This document shows, in pieces, positions 15,820 to 23,981 of a DNA stretch of 64,000 nt (positions are counted from its first letter, which is position 1; every line of letters begins with the position of its first letter). Origin of the DNA: Lewinellaceae bacterium (GTDB taxonomy: Bacteria; Bacteroidota; Bacteroidia; Chitinophagales; Saprospiraceae); NCBI GenBank assembly GCA_020636435.1, contig JACJXX010000002.1:3100001-3164000 (forward strand), read 5' to 3'. The position numbers were made by a program, and so were the translations under genes. Below the pieces are notes generated by a model. It was not told the origin of the DNA and made no database searches. It worked only from the letters and a program-made list of their open reading frames with translations.

Positions 15820-16392
15820 TCACTCCACCTCCGGCACCGTTCCGTACATTTTGCCCTTTTGGGTCATTTTAATCAGGTAGTTGAGCCGTTTCTGAGCCTC
15901 TTCCTGCCGCCGGGGGCCGCACTCTTTGATCCAACCGACCTTTAGCCTTTGGTAGAAATGAGAGAACTGCCGGAAGTTGTTCCACACTTCAGGGTCCTCC
16001 TGCAGTTGAGCCTGTATCCATTCCGGAATCTCCCAGGGATCTTCCGGCGAGCCCACCTGATCTTCAATAGGGGCCAGGCCGGCGGGCGTCATCAAGCCCA
16101 GCCGCTGCAGTTTCCAGATTCGCTGCCGGTTGAGCTCAGACAGGAAGGTTTTCTTTTTCCGGCGGGGCGTGATGCGCTGCACACGGCTCTCCTCACAGTA
16201 CTTTTTAACCAGGCCGTCGATCCAGCCAAAGCAAAGGCATTCCTCCACCAGGTCGTCATAGGAAAGAGAAGGCTTGCCGCTGGCCTTTTTGAAAGTGCGC
16301 AGCCAGACCTCTGTTTTGGTTTGGTGGTGGGTTTCCAGCCAGCTGCGCCACTGGCCCCGGTGGTGGGGGTAAAATACTTCGGTGATTTCCAT
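15820..16392 (-). CDS. YdeI/OmpD-associated family protein
   Basis: A 190-residue soluble protein of the YdeI/OmpD-associated family (sometimes annotated bacteriocin-protection). The N-terminal half has WRSWLETHHQTKTEVWLRTFKK and the signature ECLCFGWIDGLVKKY followed by basic RRKKKTFLSELN; the C-terminal half is the helical YdeI region ending in KRLNYLIKMTQKGK. The start MEITEVFYP is preferred over a hydrophobic 16-residue extension. The molecular function of the family is poorly established, so I claim no reaction. It stands between the GmhB-like and YceI genes on the minus strand. Confidence 0.75.
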   Translation of the reverse strand: MEITEVFYPHHRGQWRSWLETHHQTKTEVWLRTFKKASGKPSLSYDDLVEECLCFGWIDGLVKKYCEESRVQRITPRRKKKTFLSELNRQRIWKLQRLGLMTPAGLAPIEDQVGSPEDPWEIPEWIQAQLQEDPEVWNNFRQFSHFYQRLKVGWIKECGPRRQEEAQKRLNYLIKMTQKGKMYGTVPEVE

Positions 16393-16488
16393 AGAAGGGT
16401 GTTGTCCGGCTAAGTAAAATATTTTCTGCGGGAAAAACAACCCAAAGGGCCCGGCAGTTTGCCAGGGTATTGAATTTTGAACAAACGC

Positions 16489-17037
16489 TTAGTTTTTTCG
16501 CCCTGCCTCCAGCACTGCATCCACCCGCACCGGCACCTCATCCTTTGGCCCGTCGCCATTGAATTTAAATAGCCGCCGCTCCACCACTCCTTCGGCGTGC
16601 ACCATGTAAGGGGCCTCCTCCGAAATGGTGAACACCAGTTCTATTGTTTTGCTGATGCCTTTTAGCGTAAGCAGCGCCTCAGCCGTGTATTCGCCGCTTC
16701 CTGTAGCCGTAGCGCCGTCGATCGACAGCCGCGCCTCCGGGAATTTTTTGGCAAAGAAATAGTCCTTTTTTTTCAATACGCTCTGCTCCAGCTCTTTCCA
16801 TTCGCATTTCAGGCTGCGCACATCGAACACCGCCTCTATTTTAATATTTTCCGGGTCATCCGCTTTTTCTACTTTGGTGAAGCCCCAGTTTTCGAAGGTG
16901 AAAATATTAGGCGAGCCGGCGTCTCCGATGAACTCGATCGTTCCGGGCGCAGGCGGCAGTTCGTCCAGTAATGCCGTTTCGGGCGGCAGGAAGAAGAATG
17001 TGGCGATGAGGGTAATCGCAATGATTGATTTAAACAT
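16489..17037 (-). CDS. Secreted YceI-domain protein
   Basis: A 182-residue protein with a short N-terminal hydrophobic segment (IIAITLIATFFFLPPETA) that should act as a signal peptide. The remainder fits the YceI lipocalin-like barrel, which binds isoprenoid or amide lipids: VFDVRSLKCEWKELEQSVLKKKDYFF, then FPEARLSI and the core GEYTAEALLTLKGISKTIEL. It lies 46 bp downstream of a larger protein whose C terminus is also YceI-like, so the two are probably co-expressed and may act on the same lipid or in the same envelope process. The ligand is unknown. Confidence 0.75.
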   Translation of the reverse strand: MFKSIIAITLIATFFFLPPETALLDELPPAPGTIEFIGDAGSPNIFTFENWGFTKVEKADDPENIKIEAVFDVRSLKCEWKELEQSVLKKKDYFFAKKFPEARLSIDGATATGSGEYTAEALLTLKGISKTIELVFTISEEAPYMVHAEGVVERRLFKFNGDGPKDEVPVRVDAVLEAGRKN

Positions 17038-17083
17038 GTTGGCTGGTTTTAAAATATTTTAATTTAATATATACTGCTGTGAT

Positions 17084-19483
17084 TCAACCCGCCACCTGAA
17101 ACTGCAGGCTGAACTGCAGGCGTTCTCTGGCCCCGGTTGGCCCGTCGGGCCCGGGCAGGCCGAAGGGGCGGGCAATGTTCAGTTCAAACCGTACCTGGAC
17201 TTCGATGCTGCCATCGGCGGAATGCGGCAACAGCCTGGCGCCTACCACGAGCGGAACATTTTCTCCCAGGAATTGCAAGTTGCCGGCGATTTGAGCTTCA
17301 TTTTCCAGATCCCATTGCAAGTTTATCGCTTGCTCCTCAAAGGAGAAAGTAGCCGTTGCGTAGCGGCGGACTTTTAGGTACTGCTTCAGCACTTTGGCGT
17401 CCAGCTCCGCCATGCCCATGGTCATGGATTTCAGTTCGGCGGTAAATGTACCGCTCAACTGGCCTCCGGCATAAGCCAGTTGGCCATTCAGGCTGCGCAC
17501 TTCCCCGGCGTAACGCTCCAGGGGGCTGGGGAAATTGAACTGGAGCAGAGGCTGCCCTTCCCGCAACGCCCGGAGGCGGCCCCACTGCCCGGAAAAGCTC
17601 GCCGGACGGGCAGCCGGTTGGGGGCGGGCAAGCGCCTTTTCCTTCTCAGGAATCCTTAAACCCAGGTTTTCAAATTCCACAACCGGCGTATTTTCCGGCA
17701 GGGCAAACAGCGCATCGCCGAATTGAACTTCCGCCAGGCGCTCCCTGGCTACGCCGGCCACCAGTTCCGCCGCCGTTTCAAGCAGCGCTGCTTTTTCAGC
17801 CAATGTGCCCGCCACCGGCTTCCCGAAATTGTCGAACACCGGGTGGATGCAGTCGAACTGGCTGAAAACGGCCAGGCTCAGGAAGGCGCTGTCGCCCTGG
17901 ACGTAGGGATGGACATCGAGGTAGAACCGGCGGTCGGTGGGGAAAAAGCCGGCTTCCCTTTCGAACTTCGCGCCGAGGCGCTTCTCCAGAACCCGCAGGA
18001 AAGCGGCTTGCCAATCTGATGCAGGGGTTCCGCCTTGCCAGGCCGTCCATTTCAAGGGAAAACCAACGGTTTGGCGGCCCTCCCCGCGCACCAGGATGGG
18101 GCCACTTGCCGCTGCCGCCGGAGGCACGGGCCGGCTGCTGGCGGCACGGATGAAGTTCTGGACGGCACTCCACTCCGTCACCTTACCTCCAAAGAGCGTG
18201 CGGCCTTGAGGTGACTGAAACAGCAGCGCAGGAGTAGCCGTGATGCAGCCCGGCACCCCCTGCCTGGCGTCCAGCTCCATATAGTTGACTTGATTTTTTC
18301 TGGCGTAATCCTTTAGCTTCAGCCTCAGTTTCGCAGACAGCGCTTCATCGCCCGGCTGGGTAAACAGCACCAGGCTTTCGCCCTTGCGCTGCTGGGCGAT
18401 CCAGCCGCCGGATTGATACAGGCTGCCCATTACCAGCGGCCAATTGAGGTCGCCGTTGCAGAAGGCCACCATTACGTAGTCGTCTTTTAGGCTGGCCTGC
18501 ATGGCGGTGAAGTAGCCTTTGGCATTGCCCCCCCAGTAGATGAGGCCATCTTGTTGGATGTGAAATAAAAGGGAGCGGTAGCCGGTTTGTGACGTTAGGC
18601 CGGCCTTGGCGGTTGCCGGCTTCAGAAAGCGATTGTCTTCGCCTTTAGCCGCCCGTATGACATGCTGGACAAAAAGAGCGTAATCGGCAGGAGTTGTCCA
18701 CAAGCCGGCAGCTGCCAGCTCCGGGTAACGCCGGTATCCTCCGGGCAGGGTGGCACCCGATTGATTGTGGCCGAGGGCGATTTCCTTTTCCTGTCCGGCT
18801 TCCAATTCTGTGGCATAAAAGGAATGCCTCATGCCAAGCGGCTTCAGCACCCGCTCGGCCATGATTTCCGGCAGGGGCTGCTTGTAATACTGCTCCAGGA
18901 TCAGTTGCAACAAGATGGCATTGGCGCATTGTGGCTTTTGCTTCCTATTTCGGTTGCTGCGCACGGCCAGCCCATTGGGGAAGGCGGCGTTGCCCTCCTC
19001 TAAAATCCGGTTTAGCTCCGGCCAGGTTTCACCTGCCGCATAACCTGCAGGCTTCATCGGGCCGCCAAAGCTTTTCCGGCGCAGAATGAGGTCGCGGATG
19101 GTGACGGGTTGAGCTTTCAGCCAGCGCTTGTCCCGAAGTTTCGGCAGGTACTTTTCAACCGGATCTTCCAGGCTGATATCGCCCGCATCGGCCAGCCGCA
19201 AAATCTCGAACAATACCGGCGCCTCCGACATGGCGCCTGCCGGAAAGGCCGTGGTGTGTTCTACGCTACGCTCTCCGTCCTGTTCCAGTGTCCCCACCGC
19301 CAATGAGTCTTGCCGGCTTCCATAGATCAGGTAGGCACTAAAGCCAGGTACGCCTTCGGCGGCCATCTTTTCTCTTAAGGCCATCGTTTTCCCATCCTGC
19401 TCAAATTGATAGTGGCCAGATAATTGCCCAAAGGCCGAAAAGAAGATGAATTGGCCAACTAATAGAAAGAGTAATCGCTGCAT
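17084..19483 (-). CDS. Exported fusion: catalytically dead beta-lactamase-like domain, thioredoxin-like domain, YceI domain
   Basis: A 799-residue exported protein starting at MQRLLFLLVGQFIFFSAFGQ, a clear signal peptide; the frame runs 77 codons further upstream but through repeat DNA. Residues 35-360 follow the serine beta-lactamase/class C esterase fold (ILRLADAGDISLEDPVEKYLP, VLKPLGMRHS, GLWTTPADYALFV). The catalytic residues are gone: the SxxK site reads AMSE (A84, E87) and the YxN site reads CAN (C186). Residues 370-450 look thioredoxin-like (YMELDARQGVPG, ITATPALLFQSPQGRTLFGG) without a CxxC. The last 130 residues match YceI (AELDAKVLKQYLKVRRYATATF). It is followed at 46 bp by a stand-alone YceI gene. 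Domain calls are from pattern matching; the role is unknown. Confidence 0.7.
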   Translation of the reverse strand: MQRLLFLLVGQFIFFSAFGQLSGHYQFEQDGKTMALREKMAAEGVPGFSAYLIYGSRQDSLAVGTLEQDGERSVEHTTAFPAGAMSEAPVLFEILRLADAGDISLEDPVEKYLPKLRDKRWLKAQPVTIRDLILRRKSFGGPMKPAGYAAGETWPELNRILEEGNAAFPNGLAVRSNRNRKQKPQCANAILLQLILEQYYKQPLPEIMAERVLKPLGMRHSFYATELEAGQEKEIALGHNQSGATLPGGYRRYPELAAAGLWTTPADYALFVQHVIRAAKGEDNRFLKPATAKAGLTSQTGYRSLLFHIQQDGLIYWGGNAKGYFTAMQASLKDDYVMVAFCNGDLNWPLVMGSLYQSGGWIAQQRKGESLVLFTQPGDEALSAKLRLKLKDYARKNQVNYMELDARQGVPGCITATPALLFQSPQGRTLFGGKVTEWSAVQNFIRAASSRPVPPAAAASGPILVRGEGRQTVGFPLKWTAWQGGTPASDWQAAFLRVLEKRLGAKFEREAGFFPTDRRFYLDVHPYVQGDSAFLSLAVFSQFDCIHPVFDNFGKPVAGTLAEKAALLETAAELVAGVARERLAEVQFGDALFALPENTPVVEFENLGLRIPEKEKALARPQPAARPASFSGQWGRLRALREGQPLLQFNFPSPLERYAGEVRSLNGQLAYAGGQLSGTFTAELKSMTMGMAELDAKVLKQYLKVRRYATATFSFEEQAINLQWDLENEAQIAGNLQFLGENVPLVVGARLLPHSADGSIEVQVRFELNIARPFGLPGPDGPTGARERLQFSLQFQVAG

Positions 19484-19593
19484 GGCTGTTGTTTTTTTTA
19501 CAAAGGTGCAGCGGAAACGCAAAGCCGGCGCGGCGAAACCGAAATTGAGGCGTCTCAATTTAGGAATTGAGCCGGGGGAAGGGTTGGATGGTT

Positions 19594-19617
19594 GCCCTTC
19601 GACAAGCTCAGGGTGAA
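19594..19617. repeat. Dispersed intergenic repeat (GCCCTTCGACAAGCTCAGGG core), copy 1
   Basis: The 24-bp core recurs in inverted orientation at 55159-55182, each time embedded in TGGATGG/CCATCC-type simple repeats. Read on the minus strand it would encode PELVEG, a peptide that often appears when intergenic repeats of this kind are mistaken for coding sequence. The surrounding 19560-19750 is a patchwork of GGATGG and CCATC repeats with no gene. Confidence 0.65.
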
Positions 19618-19771
19618 TGGTTGGATGGCTGGATGGCTGGATGGTTGCCTGCCTGCCGGGCCGCTTGGCATCTCGCCTGGCAGCCAACCATCTAACCATC
19701 CATTTCCGGCCCACCCCGCCAACAATCTAACAATCTAACCATCCAACCATGAAACCACCTCCCCCCCCCCG

Positions 19772-20977
19772 TCACTGCCCTTCAACATACTCCCCCGGGC
19801 TCTTCCCGGTATGCTTCCGGAACGCCCGGTTGAAAGTAGCTTTAGAATTGAAGCCGCAATCCAGAGCGAGGCTGAGGAAGGTATATTTTTGGTGTTCGCC
19901 GGCGCGCAGTTTCTCCTCGAAAGCCCTTACGCGGTAGCCGTTGATGAAATCATTGAAGTTTTGGCCATAACTGCCGTTGATCACGCGGCTGAGGTAGGTC
20001 GTATTGGAATTCAGGCGTTCGGCCAGTTGCCGGATGTTGAGGTCGGGGTCGAGATAAGGGCGTTCAGCGGCCATGAGGCCATCGAGGCGGCGGCGGAGTT
20101 GTTCCAAGTCGGAATCCGGGGTGTTGGGAGCGGCGGGCTCACCCGCTTCAACTGTGGGAGGCGGGCCGGCATCAGGCAGGAAATCCAGTTGCAACAGGTT
20201 GCGGGTGGACTGGCGGTAGGCCTGGATGCTCAGCACGAATATGGCGACAGAGACCACAAAATAATAATACCAGGCCTGGATGTAACTCATTTCTACGAAC
20301 ATGCTGGCCACCCGTCCGGCCAGGGAAACGGCAAAGGTGGCGCCCAGAATAATGATGATGAAATTGAGCCAGCGAAACTGCAGGGGCTCTGGATTGGAAA
20401 AATTGGCTACCAGGTATTTCTTATAGCGCCGGTACAGATAAATAGTGGCCATCAGGTAAGCGATCAAATGGAGCTGGCTCAGCGGCCCCAGCAGGTTGTA
20501 CCACCACTCGTCCAGGTTGTCCAGGTACTCTGCCCAGGGGCCTCTGGTGTTGTGAAAAAAGGGCAGCTCTTTTCCCTGAAAAATAGTCCAGATCAATAGA
20601 TCGCGAGCAGCAACGACTGTGTCCAACAGCAAAAAGAAAGCAGCCGGGATAAAGTGCTTCCAATATTTTCGAAGCTGAAAGTGGGCATTGGCAAGAGACA
20701 GAAAATAGCAGAAAAAAGCAGGGCCCAGCAGGAAAGGCGGGCTAAAAGGCAGGTAGAACATAATCGTCGTATGCCAGTCGTGGCTGTCGTACCAGCCGGC
20801 AAATCCCAGCATCCACTGGGAGACGAAAAGCGCAAGCAGCAGCAACAGGCCCGCCATCCAGTAATCGGCGCGGGCGCCTTCCTTTCGGCCGCGAGCCACC
20901 AACAATATACCGTAAACGATGCCCTGAACCACACCGATCAGAAGCAGGGAAGAGTAAAGATTAAACTCGAAAAGCAT
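19772..20977 (-). CDS. Membrane-anchored AraC-family transcriptional regulator
   Basis: A 401-residue protein with about seven transmembrane helices in its first 260 residues (FNLYSSLLLIGVVQGIVYGI through YYYFVVSVAIFVLSIQA), followed by a linker and a C-terminal AraC DNA-binding domain. The two helix-turn-helix units are LNIRQLAERLNSNTTYLSRV and FLSLALDCGFNSKATFNRAF, ending KHTGKSPGEY. This 7TM-AraC layout is common in Bacteroidota and suggests membrane signal sensing coupled directly to DNA binding. It is the gene upstream of the dead-lactamase/YceI fusion on the same strand, 288 bp away, and could regulate it. The signal is unknown. Confidence 0.88.
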   Translation of the reverse strand: MLFEFNLYSSLLLIGVVQGIVYGILLVARGRKEGARADYWMAGLLLLLALFVSQWMLGFAGWYDSHDWHTTIMFYLPFSPPFLLGPAFFCYFLSLANAHFQLRKYWKHFIPAAFFLLLDTVVAARDLLIWTIFQGKELPFFHNTRGPWAEYLDNLDEWWYNLLGPLSQLHLIAYLMATIYLYRRYKKYLVANFSNPEPLQFRWLNFIIIILGATFAVSLAGRVASMFVEMSYIQAWYYYFVVSVAIFVLSIQAYRQSTRNLLQLDFLPDAGPPPTVEAGEPAAPNTPDSDLEQLRRRLDGLMAAERPYLDPDLNIRQLAERLNSNTTYLSRVINGSYGQNFNDFINGYRVRAFEEKLRAGEHQKYTFLSLALDCGFNSKATFNRAFRKHTGKSPGEYVEGQ

Positions 20978-21098
20978 TCGCCAGGTAGATTACAACGGTT
21001 AGAGGCATTGGGAATGGGCACTTACACGCCAATGTGAAGTTTGATCGCGCAAATTGCTCCATTCAATGCCTGTTACAACTGCCTGGCTGAATAATTGT

Positions 21099-21329
21099 TC
21101 AGGACGGCATAGCGGCAAGGAACAGGCTTTCCGGGCTGGCAAAGCTCAATGTGCTTGCTTCGCAGGAATCCTCTCCGGTTTTGCAGGGCTTTTCCTCTTT
21201 TTGGAGGCTTTGGGCAGGCAGGCTTTCAACACCTTCAACGCTTCCGGCTGTTTGCCCCTCCGGGCTGCCGCACAGCGCCAGAAAATAGTAGAAAATGAAG
21301 ATGTTGAAAAATGCTCCTAATAATCTCAT
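21099..21329 (-). CDS. Possible small lipoprotein, 76 residues
   Basis: The frame starts MRLLGAFFNIFIFYYFLALCGSPEG, a hydrophobic signal with LALC acting as a plausible lipobox, followed by a polar, Ser/Glu-rich tail with no recognisable fold. It lies in a gene-poor stretch between the AraC regulator and a probable pseudogene. I know no family. The signal-like start is the only support; chance opening in GC-rich DNA is possible. Confidence 0.3.
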   Translation of the reverse strand: MRLLGAFFNIFIFYYFLALCGSPEGQTAGSVEGVESLPAQSLQKEEKPCKTGEDSCEASTLSFASPESLFLAAMPS

Positions 21330-21628
21330 AGTTTTTCCATTTATGCCACAATCCGGCATTTAATAAAGCATAACATTCCTCCTCTTCCGCTTTGGTGTTT
21401 AAACGCAGCGGATCAAAACGCTGCCTCGCCAGGCTGAACGGCACGCCGTTTGGCCTGTTACAAAGGCTGAATACGGAATATTTCATGGGAAAACAATGAG
21501 TAATATCAAGGGCTGAGGTGATATTTGTCAGGGCGCTAAATTTGCGCCTCTGAAATGGGATTGAAATACAAAGGTAGGAAAAGAATTTTAATTCGGGAAA
21601 AACTTGTTGATTGGATAAAGATTTTCTC

Positions 21629-22076
21629 CTAAAACAACTGGACGGCCGTGCCCAGGCGGATGCCCGTGCCGGCAGTGAAAACATTAGCGTTGTTCTCCCG
21701 GATCAGGTAGCGGTTGTACAAGCCGGCTTCGCAGTTTGTGCCCGGGTCAGGTAAAGCCGGCTCTTGAGAAACCCGATACATTTTCGAAGTCAACAGGGTT
21801 TAATGCTTGTGGGTTGAGTAGTATGCCCTCGACAGCGATGTATTCAACAACAACTTCATTTTCTATGCTGTCTACCCGAACTTCAGTACCAATTGTACTT
21901 AAGGGCACATCTATAACTCTGGTGAAAAAATTCAGTTCGTAACATTCGTCGAAGCCTAATTCTATCCCATCTACCCGAATGAAGCGGTCGTTGCCTTCCG
22001 TTACATTCAACCCCTGAGTAAGCAAAAAAAAACCGATAAAAAGCCGCAGCCAGAGCAAGCCATTGGAAGGGCGCAT
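21629..22076 (-). pseudogene. Decayed secreted or outer-membrane protein gene (frameshifted remnant)
   Basis: The 5' part encodes a signal-like N terminus (LLWLRLFIGFFLLTQG) and about 80 further residues, then stops after VSGFSRAGFT. An overlapping frame on the same strand (21629-21781) carries on with NCEAGLYNRYLIRE and ends GTGIRLGTAVQLF, which looks like the closing beta strand of an outer-membrane barrel with a terminal Phe. One frameshift near 21770 would join them. Even joined, the product (about 150 residues) is short for a barrel, so an internal deletion is also likely. No parent family is identified. Confidence 0.4.
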
Positions 22077-22152
22077 CTTTTTCTTGGCAAGATAGGAAAG
22101 ATGTATAGCTTGACATCCGGGCTGACACTATGGCAATCGCATGAAATGGGAT

Positions 22153-22254
22153 CGACCATGAAAAGGTCGTATGTTTATAGGAAACGATGTTTTAAGCCCT
22201 CCCGACCTCGCAGAGGTCGTACATCTACCCGTTTGTACGACCTCTTTGAGGTCG
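22153..22254. repeat. Array of three CGACC...GGTCG hairpins
   Basis: Three short palindromes follow each other: CGACCATGAAAAGGTCG (22153-22169), CGACCTCGCAGAGGTCG (from 22203) and CGACCTCTTTGAGGTCG (to 22254). The last two also pair with each other as one long hairpin, with 20-nt arms 22203-22222 and 22235-22254 and two mismatches. The design resembles the GTCCTTACAGGAC palindromes near 1.0 kb. It lies about 140 bp upstream of the sulfatase start. Confidence 0.6.
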
Positions 22255-22287
22255 AAAATTTAATTATACGGGATAATTCTATAGACG

Positions 22288-22309
22288 TTTGACCCGCTTC
22301 GGGGTCAAA
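22288..22309. terminator. Hairpin upstream of sulfatase
   Basis: TTTGACCC and GGGTCAAA pair perfectly around a 6-nt loop (GCTTCG). On the minus strand the stem is followed by a short A/T-rich run. It may insulate the sulfatase from the preceding region or be part of the neighbouring hairpin array. Confidence 0.4.
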
Positions 22310-22389
22310 ACATATTTCATGCAATTGCCTTGGGCTGACACACCGACACACCGAGAAAAATTGACTATCTTTTAGGCCAAAACAACCGT

Positions 22390-23955
22390 ATGCAGAAGTC
22401 TACTACCGTATTGCGATACTTTGTTTTTGCGCTGATCGCCCTGTCCACAGCAAGCAGCACGCCCTTTACCGAAAAAAGGCCCAACATCCTCTTCATCATG
22501 ACGGACGACCACGCCCAGCAGGCCATCAGCAGCTACGGCAGCACGCTCATCCGCACGCCGAACATCGACCGGCTGGGGAAAGAGGGGGCGCTGTTCGAAA
22601 ACAGCTTTGTCACCAACTCCATCTGCGCGCCCAGCCGGGCGGTTTTGCTCACCGGAAAATACAGCCACCTCAACGGCGTGCGCGACAACCGGGATACCTT
22701 CGATGGTTCTCAGCCTACCCTCCCCAAGCTGCTGCAACAGGCCGGTTACCACACCGCCATCGTCGGCAAGTGGCACCTGAAAACCGAACCTACCGGTTTC
22801 GATTACTGGAACGTGCTCATTGGGCAGGGCCAGTATTACAACCCCAGCATGATCGAAATGGGCGACACGGTACAGTACGAAGGCTATGCTACAACAGTTA
22901 CTACCGACCTGGCCCTCAACGTATTGCAGAACCGCCCGAAGGACAAGCCCTTCTGCCTGTTCTACCAGCACAAGGCGCCCCACCGCAACTTCATGCCGGA
23001 GCCGCAGTATTTTTCCGCCTGGGAAGACGACACCATCCCCCTGCCCGCTACCTTTTACGACGACTACCAGGGCCGCCCCGCCGCCGCCGAGGCGGATATG
23101 CGGGTGGCGGATATGTACATGGGCTTTGACATGAAGCTCCTGCCCGAAGATTATGAGGGCTATCCGGAAGGCAGCGGCGGCAACGCCGATTTCGACGTCT
23201 CCGAATCCTGGAAGAACACCATAGAAAGGCTCAACCCGGAACAACGGGCCAAGTGGGACCAACACTACGACAACGTGCGCCGGGGGTTTAGAGAAAACCA
23301 GCCCCGCGGCAAGGCCCTAACCGAATGGAAATTCCAGCGCTACATCAAGGACTACCTGCGGAGCGTGCTTTCCGTCGATGCGCAGATCGGGAGGATGCTG
23401 GACTATCTGGATGAAACGGGGCTGGCGGAAAATACGGTCGTGGTGTATACTTCCGACCAGGGCTTCTACCTTGGCGAGCACGGCTGGTACGACAAGCGCT
23501 TTATGTACGAACCATCGCTGCGCACTCCGCTGCTGATCCGCTATCCGAAAAGCATTCCTGCCGGCAGCCGCATCTCCGCTATGGCCCTCAACCTGGACCT
23601 CGCTCCTACCCTGCTGGATTTCGCCGGCACCCCCATTCCTGAGGATATGCAAGGGCTTTCGCTGAAGTCCCTGCTCGAATCAGGCAAAGCCCGCCGCTGG
23701 CGCCAGGCCATTTACTACCACTACTACGAATACCCGCACGGCTGGCACAAGGTGCGCCCCCACTACGGCATCCGCACCGAACGATACAAGCTGATCCATT
23801 TCTACAACGAGCCGGCATACTGGGAACTGTACGACCTGGCCCAAGACCCGGATGAACTGGATAACCTCTACGGCAAATCAGCGTATCAAAAACAGGTTAT
23901 AAAACTAAAGAGGCAATTGGAAGGGCTGCGGAAACAGTATCAGGATGGCAGCTAA
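22390..23955 (+). CDS. Exported type I sulfatase
   Basis: A 521-residue sulfatase of the alkaline-phosphatase superfamily, with a signal peptide (YFVFALIALSTASS). The metal site opens with NILFIMTDDHAQQ, and the formylglycine motif is C79-A-P-S-R83, so it needs a sulfatase-maturing enzyme encoded elsewhere. GKYSHLNGVRDN, VGKWHLK and the late motifs TSDQGFYLGEHGWYDKRF and ELYDLAQDPDELDNLY are typical of glycosaminoglycan- or algal-polysaccharide-type sulfatases. No SusC/SusD pair or glycoside hydrolase adjoins it, so the glycan is not indicated. It converges on the adhesin gene with a 26-bp gap. Confidence 0.9.
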   Translation: MQKSTTVLRYFVFALIALSTASSTPFTEKRPNILFIMTDDHAQQAISSYGSTLIRTPNIDRLGKEGALFENSFVTNSICAPSRAVLLTGKYSHLNGVRDNRDTFDGSQPTLPKLLQQAGYHTAIVGKWHLKTEPTGFDYWNVLIGQGQYYNPSMIEMGDTVQYEGYATTVTTDLALNVLQNRPKDKPFCLFYQHKAPHRNFMPEPQYFSAWEDDTIPLPATFYDDYQGRPAAAEADMRVADMYMGFDMKLLPEDYEGYPEGSGGNADFDVSESWKNTIERLNPEQRAKWDQHYDNVRRGFRENQPRGKALTEWKFQRYIKDYLRSVLSVDAQIGRMLDYLDETGLAENTVVVYTSDQGFYLGEHGWYDKRFMYEPSLRTPLLIRYPKSIPAGSRISAMALNLDLAPTLLDFAGTPIPEDMQGLSLKSLLESGKARRWRQAIYYHYYEYPHGWHKVRPHYGIRTERYKLIHFYNEPAYWELYDLAQDPDELDNLYGKSAYQKQVIKLKRQLEGLRKQYQDGS

Positions 23956-23981
23956 GTTGATTTCAACTATTTGATCAAAAC

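Noticed and set aside
21235..21684. 149-codon minus-strand frame
   Set aside because: It has no signal, domain or conserved pattern, and overlaps the possible small lipoprotein in another frame. Composition looks random.
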